Shown: positions 22,772 to 33,483 of the stretch, one piece after another | How positions within the stretch are numbered: the first letter of the stretch is position 1 | Layout of the letters: each line of letters opens with the position of its first letter | NCBI RefSeq assembly: GCF_010183535.1 | Contig: NC_071332.1 | Location: 6,262,001-6,326,000, forward strand | Length of the DNA stretch: 64,000 bases | Direction: 5' to 3' | Origin: Caenorhabditis remanei | Taxonomy: Eukaryota; Nematoda; Chromadorea; Rhabditida; Rhabditidae | The notes under the pieces: model-generated | The model's input: only the letters and a program-made list of their open reading frames with translations | Told to the model about the DNA's origin: nothing | Database searches by the model: none | Position numbers and translations under genes: made by a program

Positions 22772-23668
22772 GTGGGGTACATTCTATTATAGACCCCCGT
22801 AAGATTAGGTTATACACCCCCCTGGGTAAACGTTGGAATACACCCCCACAATGCGTGATTTAGTCATTTGGATGGGGGTGTTTATTGGAATGTTGGGACT
22901 ATATTATGAACATTCTATTATAGACCCCCACACATTACAATATAACCCCCAAATTTGAATAAGATGTGGGGGTATATATTGTAATGTGAGCATCATTTTG
23001 ATATAGGCCCCCCAATGACTGAGTATCATTGTTGGCAGTCAAATTGAATATTGATTACACTCAAAAAATTATTATTTTCTTCCGATTTTTCTTCGTTTTT
23101 TCGGGTTTTCTGTGCGTTTTCAGCAGTTTTTCGCTAAAACTTTAAAATTTATCTTTAGGTTAAAACTAAAACGTCGATTTATGCTGAAATTCCCCTTGAT
23201 TTTCCACAATTCTTAGGCTTAGGCTGAAATTCCTATATCATTCTATTACACACCCCCTAAGCTTAGCGCCCTGGAAGTAGTGATTACCTTAAAACAGGAC
23301 ACCCTGGAGCTTGCTCTCGCCCCGCCCATAAGCTTAGCGCCCTGGAAGCTGATTTTCCTTAATTCTTAGGCTTAGGCAGAAATTCAGGAGACATTCTATT
23401 AAACACCCCCCGGGGGTGGTATACCAACATGGCGTTTTGGGGGTGTTTATTGATACACGTGGGGGGTTATAATAGAAGATTGCCTGGTGTTTTGATATGA
23501 ACCCCCACTTTCTACTGTGGGGGGCTTTAATGGTTTCATTATAACCCCCCACACTTTCTGTTTTATTATACAACCCCACAGTTATAACCCCCCACTTTTC
23601 AGTTGGTGGGGGGTGTATTCCAACATGCGGGGAAGCTATCGGTGTGGGGGGGTATAACCGAATTTTCC
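22772..23668. mobile_element. C5/G5-run repeat cassette, present only in unit 2
   Basis: About 0.9 kb dense in CCCCC/GGGGG runs inside an AT-rich background. The motif cattctatta followed by an A/T stretch and CCCCC recurs at about 22,783, 22,913, 23,240 and 23,391. Near the left end GGTTATACACCCCCC and GTTGGAATACACCCCC recur inverted at the right end (about 23,610-23,660), so the ends form imperfect inverted repeats. A near-perfect hairpin lies at about 22,930-23,001 (CACATTACAATATA / TATATTGTAATGTG). A block with aagcttagcgccctggaag and ttcttaggcttaggc is duplicated inside (23,200-23,390). No coding capacity. It replaces about 160 bp of unit-1 sequence (8,170-8,335). Confidence 0.65.
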
Positions 23669-24116
23669 CGAAAATAGAGAACATCTTCTGAAATTTTCCG
23701 AAAAAGACACTCGTAAACTTTATCTTGACCACCTTCTTCTACAAAGTATAAACTAAAATAATGAATAAAATAAAACGAAACAATGAAAAACATGCACCAT
23801 CTGACTTTTCCTCTTCAAAAAATTTCGAAACAATGTCTCTGCGAGAACGGATGTCCGAAAATGACGCAAACCCAATCCGTCATCGTCTTTGTGACTTTTC
23901 ATTCGGCACTTCAAAAGGTCGGGAATTGGGCTTGCACACCGTGTTTACACCCGAAAGTGAGTGCTTCTTTTTCAAAAATCTTCTTGCAAACTGTTCTCTC
24001 ACATGGAAACAAAACTGTCTGCGTGGGCGCCGTGTGTGGGAACCTCCCGGGGATTATGGGTGAGGGTGAGAAGTTTGAAAAAGAAAAAAGAAGAATACAG
24101 GTATTTAAAAAGAGTT

Positions 24117-24795
24117 TTTTGACGAATGAGATTCCAGAAAAAGTGACACGAGGTTCGGTAAACAAGTACTAAAATTGAATCAACTCAGATGTTGGACCAC
24201 GGAAAAAAATGGAAAAGGAAGAAGAAAAAAGAAGAAAAAGGAAAAAAGAGAACAACTGAGACCACAGTTGTAAAATTGAGAAAATGATTACTGGAAATTT
24301 TGAAAAATAGAAATTTATTGGTATCGTAAAATGCGATAATCTTTGACTATTTAGTCCAAAATTCAGAAGATTTTCAGAGAAAATTGTCTTTTTGTTTTGA
24401 ACTTTCTGTAGGTGTATTCTACAAATTTTCAGTTTTTTCGTAGTTTGTCAAGCTGTTGTAGAATCCGTTTCTAAGAGTTATTGATGATGGAAGCTAAGCA
24501 ATGAGAATGTGCAGAGAGAGAGAGAGAGAGTGCGTAGAGAAGTCAGACGATCTAACTTCTCTGCACTCTCTCACTTTCCATTCTCTGTAGCTTGAGCTTG
24601 AAGTTGGATATCTCAAGAGCTGACAGAGTTATCAAGAATTGGTCAATACAAAAATGGAGTTCTGGACTTGTAGAACAAGATAACATTGAATGTCTGATAT
24701 TGGAGCAACTTGAGATTTTGTGAGACCTAGTCAAAGTTATTTTATGTGAAAACTGAAATCTAAAAAAAACTAGATTCCAGCAAGTTCGGAAACAT
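24117..24795 (+). repeat. Long inverted-repeat arm, left (unit 2)
   Basis: Counterpart of 8,788-9,475. Its partner in inverted orientation lies at about 27,060-27,590. The pair encloses only about 2.3 kb here because the F-box segment is absent. Confidence 0.72.
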
Positions 24796-26192
24796 TATAT
24801 TTTAGAGGAAGCATGTTCCTAGATTCAAAAGAACATAAATGTTTAGAAAAATAGTTCTCTAGGCTCAATGTCTGAGAAAATAAAAAACAAACAGAACATT
24901 GGAAAAGGAAACAGTAATCTTGGGATTTCCATCCGATACTTTTTGGTTTATAAACTGTAATTGCTATGATTTCATTCTATTGCTCGTCACAAATAGTTGT
25001 ACTTGAAACTCAAAAACTCCTAGAACTAAACTGTCACAAAACTAACGAATCCTTCTAGATCAATCACTCCTACCACAAGTACCGTAAAGAATAAAGAATA
25101 AATAGAAGATATAAATCCCAAATCCCAACTGTTCCTTAGCTTCTAATCTCCTGATGCTTTGATTTCAATGATCATCTTTTGATGGCCACAAATTTTGTCA
25201 CCGGATATTCAATTACTTATCTTACTCTGCTGCTTTTTCTGCAAGAAATCAAAACTAAAGAATTCAAAGAAAATGAAACATTGTCTTCAGTTCTCTTTCC
25301 TGCAAAACTGAACTCAAAACTCAAAAGTTATTTTGGAGAAAAGGTAGAGCACAAAACGAAGTGAGAAGTGACCCAACTCAAAACGTTTTCTCGAAATCGT
25401 CTCAAGTTTCAAGTATCGTTTTCACTAAAAAGACAAATGAATAATTGAAGACAGAAACTTGAAAAATGGTGGGAATTTTGAGAAAGAATTTTAGGCAGTT
25501 TTCAAGAACTGAAAATGAGTCAGAAGACGGAAAAAAGATGCCGCTTGTCGGAATAATAATTCTGGAGAAGGATTACGGAAAGTGGAAAGAAAAAGTGAGA
25601 AGAATCTAGGTAGAAAGTCGAAAAGAGCACAAAAGAGATGACTTATTAGCTGAAAAATCTCTGAAGAGGTATCGCAATGATCATAATCTTTACCAGCTCT
25701 GAAATATAATGTGACATATTTGTATTAATAATGTTGTTTTTATATTCAGTTACATAACACGAACACCTACAGCCCACCTGTCTAGTCGCGGAGAACAGAT
25801 AATATGCATTCTGAAAATTGACTCTTGATAATATATCATCGTGTTCTGAAAATTCGAAGCTGTATCTTAACGATTGGACGATTTCTCGCATTTGTGGGAC
25901 CCAGAGAATGGCTTGATATGGATATGTGGTAGTTATTAGAATTGTGGTAGTTATTAGAATACGGGAATATTAATTCTGTAGAAGAATTACGGAAAGTAGA
26001 AAGAAAAAAGTGAGGAGAATCTAGGTAGAAAGTCAGAAAGAGTACAAAAAAAATTACTTATTAGCAGAAAAATCTTAGAATATCCCATTGATGATTATCT
26101 TTCTCTATGATAGTTTAGCTTATTTTTTTAAAAATTTTTTTTTTTTTTGTTTAAAAATTTGAAAAAAAAACCTCCAAAAGACGGGCAGAAAC

Positions 26193-26221
26193 GGGCCGGC
26201 CCTCGACAAATATGCCTATTT
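26193..26221 (+). repeat. Single copy of the 29-bp repeat (empty F-box site)
   Basis: Reads gggccggccctcgacaa and continues directly into the sequence that follows 13,260 in unit 1. It marks either the pre-insertion site or a deletion scar. Confidence 0.7.
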
Positions 26222-27059
26222 ATGACAGCTACTGTATGTAAAACTGGTGACTCTGATAATGAAGCTCCTATAATACTTCGATTGGCACAGATTGGTGGCT
26301 AGTGAAACAAAATTCAATGAAATTCAATAGTTTGGATAAAAAAGAAAAAAGTGTGAAACAATCTATGATACTGATGGTTCAGCAGGTTTCTCTACTTCTA
26401 TTCCTAAATTACACCTGGTCTTACAATTCCGTCTCATTTCCCACTCGACGAGTAGGGGAACATTCGTTCGGCGCTTTATCTAGTAAAAGACTAAGTAATT
26501 ATTTTTTTTTTTAAATAGACTTTTTAAGATAAAATCCTTTTTTAAGCTTTTAGAAAAATATAGGAGATATAGTCATCCTGATACATGTCTTCTCATGAAT
26601 CTTTGAAAATGAATCTTCTGGAAGTTTCGCAAGTATTTCGTTTCACACCATTCAGTAGAAAACGTTTTGCCAATTATTTTTTGAAAAGTACTGTGCCAAA
26701 AGTACCGTGTAACAAGGGCTAAGTTATTACTCTTCCCTTGTTATTAAAGACATTTCCAATTACTCTCCAAACTGCGAAATGACCAGCCCCGCCCGGATGG
26801 GTATTGATTACACAAACTTTATTACTAGAATGAGATCGAATCTCCTGAAAGACCAAATTTCATCCGAATAGCTTTTCCAGTATCGAAGTTATGTAATCAG
26901 CTAGGTTTGAAGCTTTGGTACTGAGAAACGATCGAGTATAATGAAACACTGAATGGCATCCAATAAGCCTTGCAACGTCCGGAGACATCAGAGGCACGAA
27001 GTCGCCCAAACGGAAAAGAATATTTGGGAAAACGTTTTATACTGAAATGATGATGGCGA

Positions 27060-27590
27060 AACTAAATTTTTTTATTCCATCAGTTTTCTCATGAAGTAGC
27101 CAACTTTGAAAGGGTCTCAAAAAATCTCAAGTTGCTCCATTATCAGAAATTCAATGTTATCTTGTTCTACAAAACCAGAACTCCACTTTCGTATTGTCCA
27201 ATTATTGATAGCACCGTCAGCTCTATGCGGCTTCAAGTACAAGTTACAGAGAAGCTACAGAGAGAGTGAGAGAGTGCAATGAAGTTTGAGCGTCTGACAT
27301 CTCTACGTAAAGCTGAAAATTTGTCGAATACACCTACAGGAAATTCAAAACAAAATGACAATTTCCTCTAAAAATCTCCTGAATTTTGGACTCGATCGTC
27401 AAAAGATTATCGCATTTCACGATACCAATAAACTTATATAGTTTTATATTTCCAGTAACCATCTTCTCAATTTTACAACTGAGGTCTTAGTTGTTCTCTT
27501 CTTTTCCTATTTCTTATTTTTTCTTCTTCCTTTTCCATTTTTTTCCATGGTCCAACTTCTGAGTTGATTTGTCCAAAAAAACCCTTTTTT
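27060..27590 (-). repeat. Long inverted-repeat arm, right (unit 2)
   Basis: Reverse complement of 24,117-24,795 over most of its length. It lacks the GC-rich MITE present in the unit-1 arm. Confidence 0.68.
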
Positions 27591-27644
27591 TTATACCTGT
27601 ATTCTTCACGGTGTGCAAGCCCAATTCCCCACCTTTTGAAGTGC

Positions 27645-27648
<4 letters not shown>

Positions 27649-27707
<59 letters not shown>
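27649..27707. repeat. (GA)n microsatellite (unit 2)
   Basis: About 29 GA repeats at the place of the longer unit-1 array. Confidence 0.95.
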
Positions 27708-27711
<4 letters not shown>

Positions 27712-27933
27712 AGAAAGGAAACCCGACAAACAAACAGAGATTCTTCTTGCCACCCACACCGACTACTCTTGTGCCGTTTTCCGTAGTTTCTTTCGACACA
27801 CCTCTTCTACCTCGTTTTATAAAAGCAAAATTAATAAATTTAAGCCTCGAAGTTGATTTGAAGATTTGCAGCTTTTGCAGGTTATCTTCATCAACCTTTT
27901 TCTCATTCAAAGAGTTTTATTCTGATATTAATT

Positions 27934-28220
27934 TTGGAAGGCTTTGATCAAAACCTTTTAAAAGTTATCAAGAGTGCATTCTTCTATAAACTTGTTTGCT
28001 ATCACTTTGGATCGTTAAGAAGACATTCTTATTACACTATACCTATCTTGCCTAATACATCTAAGGCTGGTGCTCAATAATTACCTAACTTGTTATTAAA
28101 CTGCTGGAATTCATTGCCTGCCGGCACTTTTAATGTCAAAATCTCCTCAATAGCGTTTAAGTCAAACTTATTTCTGACTAACCTTCAGAAATATCTAGTC
28201 CTAATCCCTCATAATTACTA
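27934..28220 (+). pseudogene. Unit-2 copy of the possible reverse-transcriptase remnant
   Basis: Collinear with 15,449-15,736. The frame ends at TAA 28,078-28,080 where unit 1 reads a sense codon; the rest is recognisable by nucleotide identity only. Confidence 0.3.
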
Positions 28221-28328
28221 AATATCCTTTTGTTCACCTGTTTTTGTATTGTGCCAGTGACAATCTGTCTTTCAACAAATAAATTAAATTATTGTTTCAG
28301 AATTACCTAAGCTTGCTGAATCCTCTCA

Positions 28329-28895
28329 ATGAATAGTTACAACACAGCTGAACACGACAACGTAGATTTAGAAATATCACTGGACTTATACAGTGAAAAA
28401 TTGCGCGAAGTAGAAAATTACATCGAAGTCGCGGTGAGTGAAAAGTTGAAATTGTTTAATTTCATTCGCACAACCTTCATTAAGAAAATTCATCAAAAAG
28501 AATGCCTGATGATAACAACATATTACATTCTGGCAGTTGGGGTTACCTGGACACTAACCTTGTTTTTACCTTCCAATACAACATCAATTGCTGCGTTTGC
28601 TGAGTCTTCTACAATAGTTTCTCTGATCTTTATTGGGAGTCTCATCTCATGGAAATACGCAACCGATGGTCGACAAGATACAACATACAAGATGAAATAT
28701 ATCTGTGTTGCACTTTGCTATATCACCGCGATAGGGGTTTGCGGGTATTTGGTAATCAAGTTACCTCCTGACACAGCGGTAATGATGGCATTCACGGCAC
28801 CGTCGATATTGGTTTTTCTATGTTCCCTTCCAAAACTGATTGATTGGGTTACTGAAATTGTGATCATCAATTGGTTATATGATCTACTTCCGTGA
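28329..28895 (+). CDS. Four-TM orphan membrane protein, intact copy, 188 aa
   Basis: A single open exon from ATG 28,329 to TGA. An acceptor-like TTGTTTCAG ends 28 nt upstream, fitting trans-splicing. Residues 1-45 are acidic and amphipathic (DLEISLDLYSEKLREVEN). Then come four hydrophobic helices: about 60-78 (TTYYILAVGVTWTLTLFL), 92-108 (STIVSLIFIGSLISW), 124-142 (ICVALCYITAIGVCGYLVI) and 150-167 (AVMMAFTAPSILVFLCSL). It ends YDLLP. A GTGAGT follows at the stop, so it could instead splice onward to the two-TM exons at 29,161, but I see no acceptor that keeps the frame. The unit-1 copy carries a nonsense codon. I recognise no family. Confidence 0.55.
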   Translation: MNSYNTAEHDNVDLEISLDLYSEKLREVENYIEVAVSEKLKLFNFIRTTFIKKIHQKECLMITTYYILAVGVTWTLTLFLPSNTTSIAAFAESSTIVSLIFIGSLISWKYATDGRQDTTYKMKYICVALCYITAIGVCGYLVIKLPPDTAVMMAFTAPSILVFLCSLPKLIDWVTEIVIINWLYDLLP

Positions 28896-29160
28896 GTTAT
28901 TGTTTTTAATAAAATAAACATGCTTGACAACCTGGCTATCGAAAACAAAGCCTTGTTTGCGTAGAGCCAACACTTAATGGGTCCTTAATGTTTGGAAAAA
29001 GTTGTTCTTTGGGTATGACTACTCATTAGAACTGAAAACAGTACACGATTGCTCTTTGGATACCATCACCCTTTGGGTACGTCTTTCGGAAATATCCTCA
29101 TTGTGCATCTTTAAGAATATAAGAACCACTATTTTGAGCTATCCACCATGTTTAAGTTAA

Positions 29161-29992
29161 ATGGAGTTAATATTTTGTTCTGCCAAAAGATATTATGTTG
29201 GTCCACAAAACAACTACGATTTCAGGGAAGCTACATCAATAGAATTCACGAATAAGGACCAAATAGAGAGAGAAACGTTACGCGAACATATTCTTGAACT
29301 ATCGAATGAAGGAATTGTAAGTTACTCAAAAAACAAAAAATTCTAATCTTTCAGGAGTTGAACCTCCTTAATAAGGTACTAAGGACTTTTTACTTGGGAA
29401 GCACCCAAAGTGAAACGCGGTGGTCATATTTTGATGGGAGATAAGTCTAATCCCGACTAGAACGAAAGCAATATGTTTAGCTGCTTCTTTCGAGGAAACA
29501 ATGAATTGCAGACAAAATTCCATTTTTTCGAAGTTTTCTAGTTGAACCAATTCGAGATATAATGACTCGGTCAATTCAAGAGCTATCTCCTCAAGCTGAA
29601 ATGTAATCGCAATATATAGACAAAGGTTATAGAAAAGTTATTGACTCATGGTCCCAGGTGTGACTCCCGAATTAATTCAGATAAAAATTTGAAAGTTTCA
29701 TGAAATCAGAAAGTGGTTATTTTTGATATATATAGACTAAAAACTCAACGAAATATTTCAGAATCCCATTCAGCATGCTTTGTGTATTCTATCCTTCATT
29801 GCAATTCGTCTAACGTTACCATTTGTACAGAACTTACGAAGCAGTAATAACATAGATGATATTGATGTTCTAGACCTCATCTTTTACAAAGTGATATCAG
29901 TTTTTTATGTCTTGGTTTTTCTTCTCGTTACTGTATGTGTTCTCCAAACTAGATCAATTGCTGCAAGTAAAAAAATTCTTCCTAATAAATGA
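29161..29992 (+). CDS. Two-TM orphan protein, unit-2 copy, 135 aa (tentative)
   Basis: Exons 29,161-29,316, 29,355-29,375 (21-nt micro-exon) and 29,762-29,992, all phase 0, 408 nt. It matches the unit-1 model exon for exon. Hydrophobic segments: HALCILSFIAIRLTLPFV and VISVFYVLVFLLVTVCVL; C-terminus SKKILPNK. Preservation of the micro-exon splice sites and of the frame in both copies favours a real transcript. It may be part of the same transcription unit as the four-TM gene. Confidence 0.45.
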
Positions 29993-30384
29993 AGTAATAA
30001 TTTTGATTGAAGGGGACATCGTTATTCCAACATTGGTAATCTGACCAACCGATTCAAAACCACGGAGAAGATATATCTTATAAGAGTCTCTTAGAGTCGT
30101 GTTCCATGGTTTTATAAAAACAACGACAAATTGTAGCAAGAGAATCGAACGAACCTGCCCATATATGTATTTCCTACGGGTCCATGTGTCCTTCTTCAAA
30201 ATGTTTTTTTCATAACTTTCGAAAGTTTTCTTATAGTTAGGAGAGTCTGGTGCAGTCTGCCATAGGTTTGTTGTTGATTGTTTTTGTTTCGTTGGTTTGA
30301 TGGGTTGAGCTGCATGGGTTGGGTTTTTGTCTTCAGAATCTGGAAGAAATGGAAATAACTTTTTTGAAAATATGTAACTCAAAA

Positions 30385-30449
30385 CGGGATCCGCACCCCA
30401 GACTATTCGCGCATGGGTGCAAAACCAGCAACGACTGCGCCACGCGGTC
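30385..30449 (-). repeat. tRNA-like remnant (unit 2)
   Basis: Counterpart of 18,036-18,104; the A box is kept (GTGGCGCAGTCG) while the B box is more decayed. Not a working tRNA by eye. Confidence 0.45.
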
Positions 30450-33400
30450 GAAAACATACTCGAGGACGCTCTGAAACTGTTATGATTTTTGGGAAAAGAA
30501 TTATTGGCTGAACCATACTTTTCAATCATACTTTTCGGAAAATCGGTTTTTCTATATTAAAAAAAAAACAATTACTGACCAAACTTTACGTTTTCTGGCT
30601 CATAAGAAAGAGATCTTAATTTTCCACTATTCTAATGGATGGGACCTTTTTTCATCCACTGCGACGTCTGAAAACCTAAAAAAATGCTTTCATGTAAAAC
30701 TCAACACATATGTACTTGCGAGTTGTTACTGTTTCATAAAAAAAGGAAAACTAGGGCAAAAGTTGGAAACTAAAGTTTTTTGAGTGTAAAAAATTACAAC
30801 AATGCAATTACAATCTCAAAATCATGATTTTAATTATAACTCAGAAAAACAATGACCCTCTTGTCTTAAAATGGAAGGACTTTTGCATAGTCTCAAAATG
30901 TTTTGTTATTGTTCCGAAGCGAAAACTATCAATTTTGAAATAGCTAACAGATCCCTCTATTTTTGGTTTCAGATTTTAACTTCATCTAATTTCCTCTTCA
31001 TAGCCTCGTCTTCAAACCCACCTTGATAGCTTACGAATTAATTCCCCTTTTCTGTATTTTGTACTGTGTTGCTAAACGGTTTCAAAATCATTCAATGTCC
31101 CCATCCATCATTCTTCTCTTTTTCTTCTCTTTATCTATTTAGAACAGTCTCTATTCTTTTTCTTCGTCACTCTCGTCAGTGTTCTTCGTTTTAAAAGATC
31201 ACTTCGAAACCTGCTTTCCCCCAATGAAGGTCATTCCTTCCACGTGGCACTTCTCTCTCCCTTTTTCTAATTCCGTTATCACATTCTTTCACAAACACAA
31301 TCGTTCTTTAGAGTATCAAACGAATCGCAGTGAAACAAGTCGTTTTAACAATCATTCAAAGATGAAACAGTCAATGAGAGGGGGTTTCTCTGAAAAAAGA
31401 AGAGAGAGAGGCATCAATCTTCTGCAGGAAATGATGATGATGCGGATGGTTCAAAGTGTGAATCAAAACACGCGGAGAGATTTGAATCATTGTGAATTCC
31501 CATTCCGTCATCAATTAGCGAAGAGAAGACAGATAAAGAATAGTGACGATGGTTACAAAGGGCATTTCGGTATCTGATGAAAGTATTTACAGAAAAGAAA
31601 AAAAGATTGATGATAATTATAAGATGTCTAGTTTCACATCAGAGATCACCCACTTCGAAACTACACAAAACTAGAAATTTTATGATGTGTAGAAGTGGGG
31701 GATCTGGATGGGTTCCGATGTGATGGATTGTTTCATTGGTTCCATTTTATTAGATTGCATTTTCCGTATTTAGTTGAGAGCGTTGTGATATCTAGTTTTT
31801 GAGATATGAAACTCGGAGATATGAAATTTTTGGTTTGCTCTCATCACAACGTTCTTTGAGCTAGAACCTCTTTTATCTTGAACAGTTGTAAAAGTGTTTT
31901 AGCCACTGAAATGTAGATCTAGGTTTGTAACTTTGAGCATTTCATTCTCAGATTTTGAAATTTTTTGACGAATTCTGTCATTGGGATTGCGGATTTCAGA
32001 TGTCGTGTTTCATGCCGATTGTTACTACTTGAAGATCCTAAAAATGTTGAAATTCAAATCCGAAATGATATGACTATATTCCTTTATTTCAATTCTCAGT
32101 TTTCAGAACATCCAAATATTTCATTAGACCGTATACCACTGTTACAGTTTATTCCATTCGCGACCATCTTTCCTTCACAAAATAACACAATAACCAATCT
32201 GACCTGGAGATTTGTAGGTCATGAAAGTTCAGTTTTGTTGTGAAACCACACGAATTAAAACAAACTCTAGTTTTCCAGTAGATTTTCCAAAAAGTCAGAT
32301 CTATTTGGAGTACTGTAGCTACTGACATGTTAAAAAAACCAGTCCAGATGAGATCTAGAAAGGAGTGAAATTCGTTCAGATCCTAAAAAAAAGAAACCCA
32401 CGGAAAACCCTCTGGAACCTGGTTTTCAGAGAAAAAACTATTAGTTATCTCACTTATCAAACGTGCCTTTCCACGTCTCTCCGACACTTCAACATGTCCT
32501 GCATGTTTACAACACAATTAGTCTGATTGAGACTATAAGCAACTCAAATTACCAAAGAACGATTCTTATTTGTCTTTCTCACTTTCAAAAACAGCCAGAC
32601 TCCGCCCCCAATTCTATTTCAGATTCCAACTGATAAGGACATTTCTCCCTGTCTCCCTTGGATAGAGACCTCCCCGCGCACTTTATCTCTGAAGGATGCC
32701 TACGTGCAAACAGAGACAAACCGATTCGATGTTCTCTCTTCATTTCTTTTTCTTTTTTTCTTCTTCTGCTCTTTCGTTGTGACGTCACCCGGGGCTCGAA
32801 TTTCCCTTCCCTTCAAAAACTATTTGTGAGAGCAGGAGAGAGAGAGAGAGAAAAGTAGAAGATGGAGGAGTAGGATGGGATTCAAAAGTGTGTGTGTGTG
32901 TGTGGAGCGGCAATCAGTCTGCGACTCCGTGGAGCCAGCACTGCCTATTCAATTTCTTAACTCAAAGCCACTGATAGTTTCGTGTTTGTGTTTCCGAAAT
33001 GATGGGGCGGAGGAGGCCGAGAGGAGAGCATGGTTTCAAATTTTCCTTCACCCCGCTCCTGCGCCCCGCGAGAAGAACTTTTGTTTCTGTGCGTAATAAC
33101 TAACGATGGCGTAAACGAAAAGCAAAGAGCGTTCAAGAACAAAAAGGGGGCGGAGCTAATTCTGCAGAAAACACATACAGAAAATGAAAGTGATAGTTTC
33201 GCCACGAGGTGAGAGGAAGGCCAAATTGACAGGTTTGCCATGTGGATGATCTGTGTGAACGTTGATTGGGATAATGTTTACAGGTAGGTTTATAGTGTTT
33301 TGTTTGACTTCTTTAGCGCCTGGTCTAAATGGTCCTAGTATCTCGGTGTCCTAGGGTTTAAGTTCTAGATTTCTAATCTGGATCCTTGATGATCAGGATC

Positions 33401-33483
33401 CAGGTGCAGATACTCTCAATAAATATGGGAAAGCTAGTATTCAGAAATGTTTTCGAAATTAGAATACTAGCTGAATTTATGTA

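Larger units (their letters stand above)
21262..33483 (+). repeat. Tandem segmental duplication, unit 2 (about 12.2 kb)
   Basis: Direct copy of unit 1. The junction at about 21,260 joins the end motif gctgaatttatgta to the start motif ttggactatttt; the outer end at 33,483 shows the same end motif followed by unique sequence. Unit 2 lacks the F-box segment and the 14,654 and 20,733 MITEs, and gains the C/G-run cassette at about 22,772-23,668. Confidence 0.92.

Noticed and set aside
22772..23668. CRISPR-like or telomeric repeat array
   Set aside because: Modules are irregular in length and spacing, no fixed repeat/spacer pattern and no telomere unit (TTAGGC array); the host is an animal.
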